A stretch of DNA of 7,027 nt from Bacteroidales bacterium UBA3663 (GCA_002373755.1 DFJU01000057.1:5248-12274), one strand, 5' to 3'; shown: positions 1 to 6,360, counted from the stretch's first letter. The notes: generated from the sequence alone by a model not told the origin. A program made the numbers and translations.

Positions 1-2906
1 CCCGACACGTCGTTGATGGTGCACTTCACGTCCTGCGTGGCGGTGAGGCTGAGTTCCGGCTTATCGACGATGCCGCTCCACCGCAGCCAGCCGTCGTTGG
101 TCAAGGCGAACTGCTTGGTGACGGGCAGCATGGGCAGCTTGAAGTTGATGTCGCCGCCCGTGACGTCATATCCGCCGCTCAGCTGCAGCGACCCGTTGCC
201 GTCCATCGACATCTTGAGGTTGCCGCCGCCGCGCAGCGTGACCTGGTCGTCGGCCGCAGTCGGCAGGAAGACCTTGACCTGCGTGCTCGGATTGATGCGC
301 AGTTGCAGGTTGACCTCCATGTTGCTGTCGTCATGCGGTGGCGGCGGCAAGGCTCCGATTTCGGCCAATGAATCAATCTTCATCTCGATTTCGGCGAACG
401 ACACGAACTCCACGAGGTCGGTGAGCTGGCTGCTCTTGGCCAATGCCTCATCCTCGTAGAAGTAGGTCAGGTCGCAGCCCTGCGGGATGGTGATTTTTCC
501 ACTCACTTTCAGGTCGTTGGGTTGGCCGACGACGGCTATCGAAGTGGTGAGCGGGAGCGTTCCGTAGAGGAACTGACCGCGCGTGCGGCGACGCTTGTTC
601 CTGACGAGCATTGCATTGTCGGCCAACACACGCAGGTCGATGTCCGGATTGGCCATGTCGCGCCGCAGATCGACCGTTCCGTCGAGCATGAGCGGATGGT
701 CGTTGGCCGTCTGGAAACGGATGCGGTTGAGGAAAAGCTGTCCGTCGCGATAGACGATGCTGTCCGACGGAAGGCCTATGGTCATGTCGCAGCCCTCGTA
801 CCACACCGAGGCCGAATCGAACCACACGGCGGCCTGCAATGCGTTGAAATCGACCGAGTCGCAGTCCAGCCGGGCAAATCCGTTCACGTAGCCGTCGAGC
901 CGCGCGGTCTCGCCCAGAAAGTCGTTGGCCAATGCAAGCGGAAGGGCAGCCAGATGCACGTCGGCACGGATGCGGCGCGACAGGCAGGCATCGAACGTGA
1001 AGACCTGCAACGTGTCGGCCCAGAGGTCGCCATCGGCCATGATCGAGTCCGACTCGAGACGCGCCTTCAGCCCCAGATTGAAGTCGGAGCCGGTCACGGT
1101 GTCGGGATAGACGGCATTGGCCACAAGGTCGTAATTGCCGTCGCGCGGAACGAGGTCGAGGCCGATGCGCGCTACGCGGATGCTGTCGAGCCGGAGCGTG
1201 TCGATGGCGGCCTTCATGCGCAGGCTGTCGCTGTTGGTGAGGTTCAGGGCGACGGCATCGAAGGCAACGCCATGCTGCTTCAGAATCGGCATGAGCGGAT
1301 TGTCGCGCCGCATCGAGACGTCGGCCGAAAGTCGCGGCAGGGTACGCTGGATGGCGTTGATGTCGAACGCCTGGTTGGTGCTCTGCATGTCAAGTTCGTG
1401 CGCCACGCGGTCGGTCACGGCCATCAGATGGTCGAGGTCGCAATCGGCCCCGACGGCGATTTCCGCGTCGCCCAAGTGGAGGTCGAGGTTCATGTGGTCG
1501 GGCGAATTGAGGAAGGTTATGGCCAATGAATCAAACCGCCCGATGCCCGTGATGTCGGCGTTGATGGTTGACCGCAGTTGCAGCGAATCGTTGGCCAATG
1601 CAGCCCGCAGATCCGTGCGCCGCAGCCCGATTTCCATGCGCGACGAATCATCGGCCAAGACGTAGCTCACCGTGTCGATGCGCAATGCGGCGTTGAGGCG
1701 CGTGCTCCGTCGGCCGAAGTCAAAATGCTGTCCGGAGGCATCCAGACGCAGGTTCACGTCGCGCACGTCAAGCTCGGGCATGAAGTCGGCCAACGTCAGC
1801 GCGCGCACGTCGATTGCTGCGGTGTACGCCTCGGTGCGCTGGTTGAAGGCGGCGGTGGCAAGCAGACGCTCCACACTGTCCTGCACGAGGCTCAACGTCG
1901 CGTCAAACTGGTCGCGTAGCTGCGTGGCCGAGAGGTCGATGGCCAATGAGTCTGGCAGGCGGTACGGGCGTTTTTCGGCCGATGCGACATAGGCCGACAG
2001 CAGCGAATCGGGCCGCGACAGACGTGCCTTCAGGTCGATTTTTGCCTCGCGCCGACGGTTGTCGAACGGTCGCAGGGCCGATGCCACAAGGCCGATGTGC
2101 GTGCGTGGCAGGTCGATGGTGAGCGTGTCCATCCGCGCGCGGACGCTGTCCATCCGGAACCGCGTGAGGAGCAACGATGCATCGGCCAACGAAAAATCCG
2201 CGTAGCGCGCCGTCGGGAGCTTTATGGCCAATGTGTCAAGCGAATAAAGTGCGCTGTCCATCGCAAAATCGGCCACACGCACATCAAGTCCATCGACCGC
2301 AACGTCGCCGCCATATTGCAGGACGGCATCGGTTATGGCCAATGCGCCGAGCCGCACCCTCCACGCGGCCGATTGTGTCGTGTCGGGCTCCTCCTCCACC
2401 GTCGTGTCGGCCGCAGCATAGGCCACAGCTAAATGGGGCGCGGCGATAAGGACATCGGCCACACTCACCCGACTCGAATCGAGGTTCAGCGACACTTGGC
2501 CGATGCGCAGCGTGTCGAGACTGCCGCGCAGGTCCAAACCGGCTACGAATGCCGTGTCGATGCCCGTCTTCAGCCCTTCGACGAGCACCTGATGCACCAC
2601 ATAGTCCGTCTGACCCTCACTCGGCCAGTCGTCGAGCGCGGTCTTCAAGTGGTGCACATAGGCCAGAGTGTCGCCCGATGCAGGTCGCGTAATGCTCGCG
2701 TCCCACAGTTCGAGGTACATCGGCCAACGCAGCCGCAATCGCCCTATATCGTAGTGCAGACCGTCCTCGTTGTCGTTCATTACGGCCAATGCCCGACGCA
2801 CCGCGATCTGCTGCGCCCACGGCGTGTAGAGTGCCACCGGTACCGACAGCACCAGCACAATCAGCACGACGAACGTGACGAGAACGATTTTAAGCAGTTT
2901 TTTCAC
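1..2906 (-). CDS. tamB: TamB-like translocation/assembly module protein, N-terminal ~968 residues (runs off the left edge)
   Basis: One reading frame stays open from a GTG at 2906-2904 to the window edge, with a TGA just upstream (TGA ATT TTC GTG). The GTG start gives MKKLLK and a hydrophobic anchor at about residues 4-26, as expected for an inner-membrane-anchored TamB. The rest is long, repetitive, beta-rich sequence with many 'D-S/T-L' and 'I-D-L' strands, typical of the AsmA/TamB superfamily. From about residue 720 (QTANDHPLMLDGTVDLRRD, then VSGKITIPQG) it resembles the DUF490/TamB C-terminal domain. Known TamB proteins span the periplasm and work in outer-membrane protein or phospholipid delivery; that role here is by homology. 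Bacteroidota homologues are usually near 1,500 residues, so about a third is missing to the left. The gene is GC-rich and carries most of the CATTGGCC words. The long plus-strand frames across it are shadows. Confidence 0.88.
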   Translation of the reverse strand, partial: MKKLLKIVLVTFVVLIVLVLSVPVALYTPWAQQIAVRRALAVMNDNEDGLHYDIGRLRLRWPMYLELWDASITRPASGDTLAYVHHLKTALDDWPSEGQTDYVVHQVLVEGLKTGIDTAFVAGLDLRGSLDTLRIGQVSLNLDSSRVSVADVLIAAPHLAVAYAAADTTVEEEPDTTQSAAWRVRLGALAITDAVLQYGGDVAVDGLDVRVADFAMDSALYSLDTLAIKLPTARYADFSLADASLLLTRFRMDSVRARMDTLTIDLPRTHIGLVASALRPFDNRRREAKIDLKARLSRPDSLLSAYVASAEKRPYRLPDSLAIDLSATQLRDQFDATLSLVQDSVERLLATAAFNQRTEAYTAAIDVRALTLADFMPELDVRDVNLRLDASGQHFDFGRRSTRLNAALRIDTVSYVLADDSSRMEIGLRRTDLRAALANDSLQLRSTINADITGIGRFDSLAITFLNSPDHMNLDLHLGDAEIAVGADCDLDHLMAVTDRVAHELDMQSTNQAFDINAIQRTLPRLSADVSMRRDNPLMPILKQHGVAFDAVALNLTNSDSLRMKAAIDTLRLDSIRVARIGLDLVPRDGNYDLVANAVYPDTVTGSDFNLGLKARLESDSIMADGDLWADTLQVFTFDACLSRRIRADVHLAALPLALANDFLGETARLDGYVNGFARLDCDSVDFNALQAAVWFDSASVWYEGCDMTIGLPSDSIVYRDGQLFLNRIRFQTANDHPLMLDGTVDLRRDMANPDIDLRVLADNAMLVRNKRRRTRGQFLYGTLPLTTSIAVVGQPNDLKVSGKITIPQGCDLTYFYEDEALAKSSQLTDLVEFVSFAEIEMKIDSLAEIGALPPPPHDDSNMEVNLQLRINPSTQVKVFLPTAADDQVTLRGGGNLKMSMDGNGSLQLSGGYDVTGGDINFKLPMLPVTKQFALTNDGWLRWSGIVDKPELSLTATQDVKCTINDVS
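363..2791. repeat. Iterated 8-bp word GGCCAATG / CATTGGCC inside tamB
   Basis: Plus-strand GGCCAATG occurs at 363, 438, 927, 1521, 1593, 1941, 2226, 2337 and 2784, and CATTGGCC at 1115. Two further copies lie outside the gene, at 3416 (CATTGGCC) and 6645 (GGCCAATG). Chance would give about 0.2 copies of an 8-mer plus its complement in 7 kb at equal base use. In tamB the word mostly encodes Leu-Ala as TTG GCC, often preceded by GCA or TCA. A looser core, TCGGCCA, is also common. The function is unknown. Confidence 0.8.
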
Positions 2907-2908
2907 GA

Positions 2909-2924
2909 AAATTCAGTTGAATTT
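2909..2924. promoter_or_regulatory. 16-bp palindrome next to the tamB start
   Basis: AAATTCA and TGAATTT are perfect 7-bp inverted arms separated by GT. The element ends two bases before the GTG start codon of tamB. The 2-base centre is too small for an RNA hairpin loop, so if it matters it is more likely a DNA operator. The XRE-type regulator encoded just upstream is one possible binder. This is an AT-rich palindrome in an AT-rich spacer and could be chance. Confidence 0.3.
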
Positions 2925-2964
2925 AAGCCTTTTTCAAGAAATGGAGAAAGCATAGCTAATCACT

Positions 2965-2990
2965 CCCTTCCCCTATACAACGGGGAAGGG
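2965..2990. repeat. REP-like GC-rich hairpin between the XRE gene and tamB
   Basis: CCCTTCCCC (2965-2973) and GGGGAAGGG (2982-2990) form a perfect 9-bp stem around an 8-base loop. The right side continues into a G-rich tail, TCGGGGTTAGGGTC, ending over the stop of the XRE gene. A GC stem with a GGGGTTAGGGTC-like tail resembles the small palindromic intergenic repeats (REP-like) dispersed in many bacterial genomes. There is no T-run after the stem in either direction, so it is not a standard intrinsic terminator. It could still slow transcription into tamB. Confidence 0.5.
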
Positions 2991-2996
2991 TCGGGG

Positions 2997-3293
2997 TTAG
3001 GGTCTGTTTCCCTCTGCGAGAGATTTCTGGACGCATGCGATGACCTCGTTCTTCAAGTCACCGGCATCGGCCATAATGTCAAGCACTTTGTCGGCCAACC
3101 AGATGGTATGCAGTTCTTTTTCATCCACTTGGAAGATGTTCGCCAAGATGGGCAGCTGGCTCCGTTTCGCAGGACGCTCCCCGCGTTCAATCTTGCTGTA
3201 CATCGGAGTGTCAATCTCCAATGCCGCCGACAACTGCCTTTGCAGCATTCCTCTCTCTTCTCGGAGTGTCCTTATCTTTTTACCGAATATCAT
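2997..3293 (-). CDS. XRE-family helix-turn-helix transcriptional regulator, 98 aa
   Basis: A compact Cro/C1-type DNA-binding domain fills residues ~3-62: FGKKIRTLREERG (helix 1), QRQLSAALEID (helix 2), then TPMYSKIERGER, the usual recognition-helix signature, and LPILANIFQVDEKEL. The C-terminal ~35 residues (WLADKVLDIM...) are a short helical tail of the kind seen in small repressors beside restriction-modification or other accessory genes in Bacteroidota. The ATG at 3293 lies 3 bases after the stop of the winged-helix ORF, so the two are probably cotranscribed and translationally coupled. It likely binds DNA as a dimer and may regulate its own cluster. No restriction or methyltransferase gene is in the window, so its target is unknown. 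Base composition is intermediate between flank and cassette. Confidence 0.85.
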   Translation of the reverse strand: MIFGKKIRTLREERGMLQRQLSAALEIDTPMYSKIERGERPAKRSQLPILANIFQVDEKELHTIWLADKVLDIMADAGDLKNEVIACVQKSLAEGNRP

Positions 3294-3296
3294 AGT

Positions 3297-3545
3297 TTAC
3301 TTTTTATTTACGACTTCCCAATAGCCACCCTTGTCCGGGCCGATGCGACGGATTATGCCCTGCTCTTGAAGGTGTTTGATGTTCCTTGCGATATTCCGAC
3401 GATCTATACCTATTGCATTGGCCATCTCTTGACTCGTTATATAGGCATCTTTCTTAATCAATTCCAATATTTTCTGTGACGTTTTCTGTGACGTTACGAA
3501 ATGAAATACCGTCCACACCTCGCCACTTTTGCACTCGATACACAA
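3297..3545 (-). pseudogene. Winged-helix C-terminal fragment of an AlbA_2/AAA_4-type regulator, 82 codons
   Basis: The frame is open for 82 codons but begins with TTG directly after the TGA of the DUF6804 gene. The only internal ATG (codon 41) falls inside the DNA-binding domain. Residues ~22-78 form a winged helix: KILELIKKDAYITSQEMANA, IDRRNIARNIKHLQEQGIIR and the ending GPDKGGYWEVV. This 'IRR-G-x-x-K-G-G-Y-W-E-V' ending is typical of the C-terminal wing in AlbA_2 (divergent AAA_4, 'ATP-binding protein') and some Fic-family proteins. The preceding WTVFHF plus SQKTSQK matches the end of the domain before that wing. The N-terminal bulk is absent. I infer truncation at the AT-rich cassette edge. 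It could still be translated as a small DNA-binding protein. Confidence 0.6.
3471..3494 (-). repeat. Tandem 12-nt repeat coding for TSQK-TSQK
   Basis: Two exact, adjacent copies of TTTTCTGTGACG (3471-3482 and 3483-3494) read on the minus strand as ACG TCA CAG AAA twice. They lie in the linker just before the winged helix. Linkers with iterated 'T-x-Q/E-K' units are common in this family, so the copy number probably varies in-frame by slippage. Confidence 0.8.
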
Positions 3546-3845
3546 TCACTTGACATTTTTCTTAACCGATGTTGCCACCAAACAAATAAGTCCTATAGCA
3601 ACTACGACATCCACTACATTCCACATCACTCTGCCTAAAGCAATTTTGAAAAAAGGTTGGAACAAGATTGCCAATGCAGCAAAAGTAAAGCCTATCCCCT
3701 CTTTCTCAGATTTAAAACTGTCATAAGATATATACGCAAACGAAGCCATTGCTACAAATCTTACCAACTGGAAATAGCCATACGGCATATCAGCTAAGCA
3801 CAATAGCAGCATGACAGCAATAACTATATATAAAACATTCTTCAT
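3546..3845 (-). CDS. DUF6804-like small integral membrane protein, 99 aa
   Basis: About four hydrophobic segments (residues ~3-19, 26-41, 50-66 and 76-92) fill almost the whole protein, which ends in a lysine-rich tail (VKKNVK). The phrases LADMPYGYFQLVRF and LFQPFFKIALGRVMWNVVDV are, from memory, characteristic of the DUF6804 family of small Bacteroidota membrane proteins, whose biochemical function is not known. It sits in the inner membrane by prediction. The ATG at 3845 lies 16 bases after the stop of the 41-aa microprotein gene. Its own stop directly abuts the winged-helix fragment in the same frame. AT-rich codon use matches the other cassette genes and differs from tamB and clpB. Confidence 0.75.
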   Translation of the reverse strand: MKNVLYIVIAVMLLLCLADMPYGYFQLVRFVAMASFAYISYDSFKSEKEGIGFTFAALAILFQPFFKIALGRVMWNVVDVVVAIGLICLVATSVKKNVK

Positions 3846-3861
3846 CGCCTGTAGTATTTAT

Positions 3862-3987
3862 TCATATGAAATGCAGCAGTAATATACAAGTGCCAATGAC
3901 TATCACAAGCTTTGCGTAACCTTTATACTTATCATAGTTTTTCCTTCCTAAGATATTGGATAAAAATGATTGCTTTACGATTGGCAT
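3862..3987 (-). CDS. 41-aa single-helix membrane microprotein
   Basis: An ATG at 3987-3985 overlaps the TAA stop of the 111-aa gene by one base (TAATG), a classic arrangement for translational coupling. The frame runs 41 codons to TGA at 3864-3862. The product starts MPIVKQSF, has a basic/aromatic middle (GRKNYDKYKGYAK, residues 14-26) and ends with a single hydrophobic helix at about residues 27-41 (LVIVIGTCILLLHF). The charge pattern predicts a cytoplasmic N-terminus. It fills what would otherwise be a 141-bp gap in a tightly packed cluster, which supports a real gene. I do not recognise a family. It may be a small partner or regulator of the 111-aa or DUF6804 membrane proteins. Confidence 0.6.
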   Translation of the reverse strand: MPIVKQSFLSNILGRKNYDKYKGYAKLVIVIGTCILLLHFI

Positions 3988-4322
3988 TATTCTCTCTTAT
4001 TTAAATTACCTTTGATTAGATATGCTCCAGCAATTGCCATTAAACCAAGATAAATTGGTATGGCAGGAGTTGCCGCATACCCCCAGCCATAAGCACCATT
4101 ATCAAACCAATCATACCCATAATTACTGATGCAATTCCAGCTATCAGGAAAAGATTCAAAGCCTATTTGAGCATCCGTAAAAAAATTCAGAAAAAAGATT
4201 AAGACTCCTATAATTGGTGGTATTAGGAATAGTATTCCTATTTTAGCTTCCCAATTTTGACTCCAATAATCTTTGGCCAGTCTAAAGAGCCATTCTCTTA
4301 TACGAGCTAAAACCTGTTTCAT
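3987..4322 (-). CDS. Hypothetical two-helix membrane protein, 111 aa
   Basis: I do not recognise a named family. A basic amphipathic N-terminus (residues 1-27, KQVLARIREWLFRLAKDYW) is followed by a membrane helix at ~28-47 (GILFLIPPIIGVLIFFL). An aromatic, Asp/Gly/Tyr-rich loop at ~48-83 (WNCISNYGYDWFDNGAYGWGY) leads to a second helix at ~84-103 and a short basic tail (KGNLNKRE). Both termini should face the cytoplasm, with the aromatic loop outside. The ATG at 4322 fits the AT-rich leader (TATATAACAAAATGTAAT). A 130-bp gap with a dispersed repeat separates it from the 214-aa gene, so it may begin a second transcript. Its stop overlaps the next start. Confidence 0.7.
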   Translation of the reverse strand: MKQVLARIREWLFRLAKDYWSQNWEAKIGILFLIPPIIGVLIFFLNFFTDAQIGFESFPDSWNCISNYGYDWFDNGAYGWGYAATPAIPIYLGLMAIAGAYLIKGNLNKRE

Positions 4323-4356
4323 ATTACATTTTGTTATATAAGTTTATTTTATTATT

Positions 4357-4384
4357 TGTCATTCTGAACAAAGTGAAGAATCTC
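4357..4384. repeat. Dispersed bacterial intergenic repeat, CATTCTGA...GAAGAATCTC type
   Basis: The tract TGTCATTCTGAACAAAGTGA followed by AGAATCTC closely matches a widely dispersed intergenic repeat I know with the consensus GTCATTCTGAGCGAAGCGAAGAATCTC, common in Bacteroidota and other phyla. ATTCT (4361-4365) and AGAAT (4377-4381) form the ends of a weak hairpin. This copy has drifted to an AT-rich version. It lies in the gap between the 214-aa and 111-aa genes, the only sizeable gap in the cluster. The family assignment is from memory and needs a genome-wide search. Confidence 0.55.
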
Positions 4385-4452
4385 AAAGCACTTATATAGA
4401 AATTGTTAAATGCTCCTTTAAGTAGAATATAGCTGAAATTCTTTAAAAGGGA

Positions 4453-5097
4453 TTACAAAACCGTCTCTTTATTATTGCATAGTTCTTCTTCAAGATATTC
4501 GATTTTAGCTGCATCTAACCCTCTCAGCATACTATTATATATAAATTCTTGATCCGCTCTATCTGGGAATTCTTTAGAGAATGGTACGACAAAGCAGCCT
4601 TCCAAATAACGACACGACACAGTAACTGTCTTTGACTCACTATCATATTGATTCCAAAATATTATCCATTCCATAAAAGGCACACCTCTACGGTCAAAGG
4701 TAGAGTCACTCTTATTATAGGTGCAGACTTCAATGCTTAAGTAATTCTTATGTAATGAATGGTTGTAACAAGATTGTGTAATTAACATTATAAGTCTCCA
4801 ATACTTGTGTTCAATGTCTCGTGTAAATAATGCTCTTGCCCAACGATAAAAACAAATAGGAACACCTATCAAGTAAGGTAGGAATTTCTCGCGTGTAATC
4901 CACAATGCAACTGCGCATAAAGTAAGCATTAGATTTCCAAGCCAACCCAGATAATTTATAAAACTGATGATGTAAAGCAATAGGAAGGCGAAGCTAATAC
5001 ATACAATAGTGCATATTGTGTTTAATATGTATTCCCACTTGATTTCATTTTTACAATCAAGCAGTTTCTTATATATCGATGTTATTGTCATACTCAT
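4453..5097 (-). CDS. Hypothetical membrane-anchored protein with cytosolic C-terminal domain, 214 aa
   Basis: I do not recognise a family. Two hydrophobic helices lie close together at residues ~26-48 and ~51-68, with a third weaker stretch at ~73-90 (FLPYLIGVPICFYRWARAL). The C-terminal ~120 residues are soluble, with predicted strands (YLSIEVCTYNK, MEWIIFWNQY, KTVTVSCRYLEGCFVVPFS) and an acidic helical end (AAKIEYLEEELCNNKE). A 2TM anchor with a cytosolic domain resembles in outline some membrane effectors of bacterial defence systems, but I see no sequence match to a named one. It starts 38 bases after the HD gene, so the two very likely share a transcript. ATGs at 5097 and 5091 are both possible starts. 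Confidence 0.75.
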   Translation of the reverse strand: MSMTITSIYKKLLDCKNEIKWEYILNTICTIVCISFAFLLLYIISFINYLGWLGNLMLTLCAVALWITREKFLPYLIGVPICFYRWARALFTRDIEHKYWRLIMLITQSCYNHSLHKNYLSIEVCTYNKSDSTFDRRGVPFMEWIIFWNQYDSESKTVTVSCRYLEGCFVVPFSKEFPDRADQEFIYNSMLRGLDAAKIEYLEEELCNNKETVL

Positions 5098-5135
5098 ACA
5101 AGTCTATTCTTTCTAAAACGATACTCCGTCCATGA

Positions 5136-6152
5136 TTATATTTCATTCAAATTAATTGTTATAACATTTCCCTCATTTAATATTGGAACTAACCAATCAT
5201 TAAGGCCAGCGATTTTCCTAATATAGACACTATCATTACTCTTTACAATAATTTTTCCTTTTTTTAATTGTATATCTATGTCAGAAAGTAAACAACTCGA
5301 TTTAAGAGGTTCTACCGTATCCACTAAGCAGAAAAAAGTAAATAGTGGGTAATCTTCAAATGCAAACTTATAATCAATGTTATTACCATTTCCGTGCACA
5401 CTAAGTATAAGTTCATCTAATTTTGCTTTTCTATATCCCTCTGCATTCTCACGATGAATATCATCATCTTTTACCATCCAAATATTATGTGCTAGAATTA
5501 CCCATGCCACATAGTGATATAAATCTTCAAGATCCTCTCTCCAACTTAATATTTCATCAGCATTCCTTACTTTTTGTTTACGAATTGCACACATACTCTC
5601 ATCGAAATTGAGTCCAGCATAAATTCCATGTTCCTTCTTCTCCCGATAACAATAGTATGCTTTATACACATCGCAATAAAACTTAGGAATACTATTGATA
5701 TATGGAATGTCACAGCAAGGTAAATCTTCTCCATTTTTAGACTCTTCTGCTGGATATCCCAAATCATGAAATAAAGAAGCCATAAACCAAACAAACGTTA
5801 ATTGTCTTTCAATTTCATTTTGGTCATTATTATGAAAACACCTAAGATTCTTTAGCTTTTCAATAATTGCACGCTTAACAAAACAAGTCCGACTATTATG
5901 AAATAACCAAAGTCCCAAAAAGAATGTTGAAACTATATGAGATAGACGTTGTGGAGAATTCTCTTCTAGGTTCTTGATATTTCTGTAAAGTTCTGTGTCG
6001 TTTTTTTCTGAGCATCTAATATATTCCATAATAAAACGACTACAATCTTTATAATCAGTAAAGACTGGTGCTTTTATTCCAGAATTATAATAATCCCAGA
6101 CGTCTCGTTTATCTATAACACTTTTATATATTTGCTTTATATCCATATACAT
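5136..6152 (-). CDS. HD-domain (metal-dependent phosphohydrolase-like) protein, 338 aa
   Basis: The residues expected of an HD hydrolase appear in order: H72 (RLSHIVSTFFLG), H129-D130 (FMASLFHDLGYPAEE), H175 (EHGIYAGLNFDE), H222 (VAWVILAHNIW) and D278 (FTFFCLVDTVEP). The H...HD...H...H...D spacing and the 'HGI-x-AG' and 'LVD' phrases fit metal-dependent phosphohydrolases with a one- or two-metal centre. Such enzymes cleave nucleotides, cyclic nucleotides or phosphomonoesters; the substrate here cannot be told. Residues 1-65 are a helical lead-in and ~285-338 a small beta-rich tail. There is no signal peptide, so it is cytosolic. ATGs at 6152 and 6146 are in frame and either is plausible. It is the first gene of the AT-rich cluster and is followed 38 bases later by a membrane protein, suggesting an enzyme/membrane partnership. 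Confidence 0.8.
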   Translation of the reverse strand: MYMDIKQIYKSVIDKRDVWDYYNSGIKAPVFTDYKDCSRFIMEYIRCSEKNDTELYRNIKNLEENSPQRLSHIVSTFFLGLWLFHNSRTCFVKRAIIEKLKNLRCFHNNDQNEIERQLTFVWFMASLFHDLGYPAEESKNGEDLPCCDIPYINSIPKFYCDVYKAYYCYREKKEHGIYAGLNFDESMCAIRKQKVRNADEILSWREDLEDLYHYVAWVILAHNIWMVKDDDIHRENAEGYRKAKLDELILSVHGNGNNIDYKFAFEDYPLFTFFCLVDTVEPLKSSCLLSDIDIQLKKGKIIVKSNDSVYIRKIAGLNDWLVPILNEGNVITINLNEI

Positions 6153-6183
6153 CTATTATTTAAATTGATATTAGCGTACCATC

Positions 6184-6288
6184 TCATTTCATCAAAAACC
6201 TTCCGCCCTTCTCCTCCAACACTTGCTTCTTCTGCTGGAGCAAGGCTTTGGCAGGCAGGCAGACATCATTGCCAAGTTGTGCGACAGA
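6184..6288 (-). pseudogene. Short coding remnant, C-terminal end of an unidentified protein
   Basis: Between TAG (6291-6289) and TGA (6186-6184) a frame reads VAQLGNDVCLPAKALLQQ, then KKQVLEEKGGRFLMK. This has the look of a real helical, lysine-rich C-terminus and has no suitable start codon. Immediately upstream in the same frame, across two TAG codons, lies the equally protein-like MVNDFVLIQ. It is more GC-rich than the neighbouring HD gene. I infer the decayed end of a gene that once sat upstream of the cassette, but cannot name it. It could also be chance. Confidence 0.3.
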
Positions 6289-6330
6289 CTAAATTTGTGC
6301 CTATTGAATTAACACAAAGTCGTTCACCAT

Positions 6331-6360
6331 CAATTTATGCCATTTCGAATGGCACAATTG
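6331..6360. repeat. Imperfect 30-bp inverted repeat (hairpin)
   Basis: TGCCATT (6338-6344) and AATGGCA (6348-6354) pair perfectly around a TCG loop. Outer arms CAATT (6331-6335) and AATTG (6356-6360) extend the stem, with a TA/C bulge between. No T-run follows on either strand. It may be a structured leader element, a factor-dependent terminator for readthrough between the divergent genes, or a recombination site. Nothing in the sequence decides among these. Confidence 0.5.

Larger units (their letters stand above)
3546..6180. other. AT-rich accessory cassette between GC-rich core genes
   Basis: Composition drops sharply around 3545 and recovers only gradually to the right of about 6180. All five intact genes inside read leftwards. 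The overrepresented GGCCAATG/CATTGGCC word and its looser TCGGCCA core are absent from it, while both occur on either side. No integrase, transposase or clear direct repeats mark the ends, so the mechanism of entry is unseen. Acquisition by transfer is inference from composition. Confidence 0.65.

Noticed and set aside
522..1529. A 335-codon open frame on the plus strand
   Set aside because: It is antisense to tamB. The minus frame encodes a coherent TamB protein throughout, and the plus translation is low-complexity Val/Gly/Arg/His typical of a shadow in GC-rich coding DNA.
1135..1992. Further plus-strand open frames of 106-176 codons across tamB
   Set aside because: They are Ser/Arg/Ala-rich shadows of the same minus-strand gene, with no recognisable domains.
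363..2791. The iterated GGCCAATG words as a CRISPR array
   Set aside because: The copies are 8 bp, irregularly spaced by tens to hundreds of bases, and embedded in a coding frame.
2433..3479. A 348-codon open frame on the plus strand
   Set aside because: It crosses from antisense tamB through the hairpin spacer into antisense of the XRE and winged-helix ORFs, and its character changes at each border. It is a chance open frame.
3500..6300. Direct repeats or an integrase marking the cassette ends
   Set aside because: I compared the sequence around 3530-3560 with 6150-6300 and found no convincing target-site duplication, tRNA end or recombinase gene.
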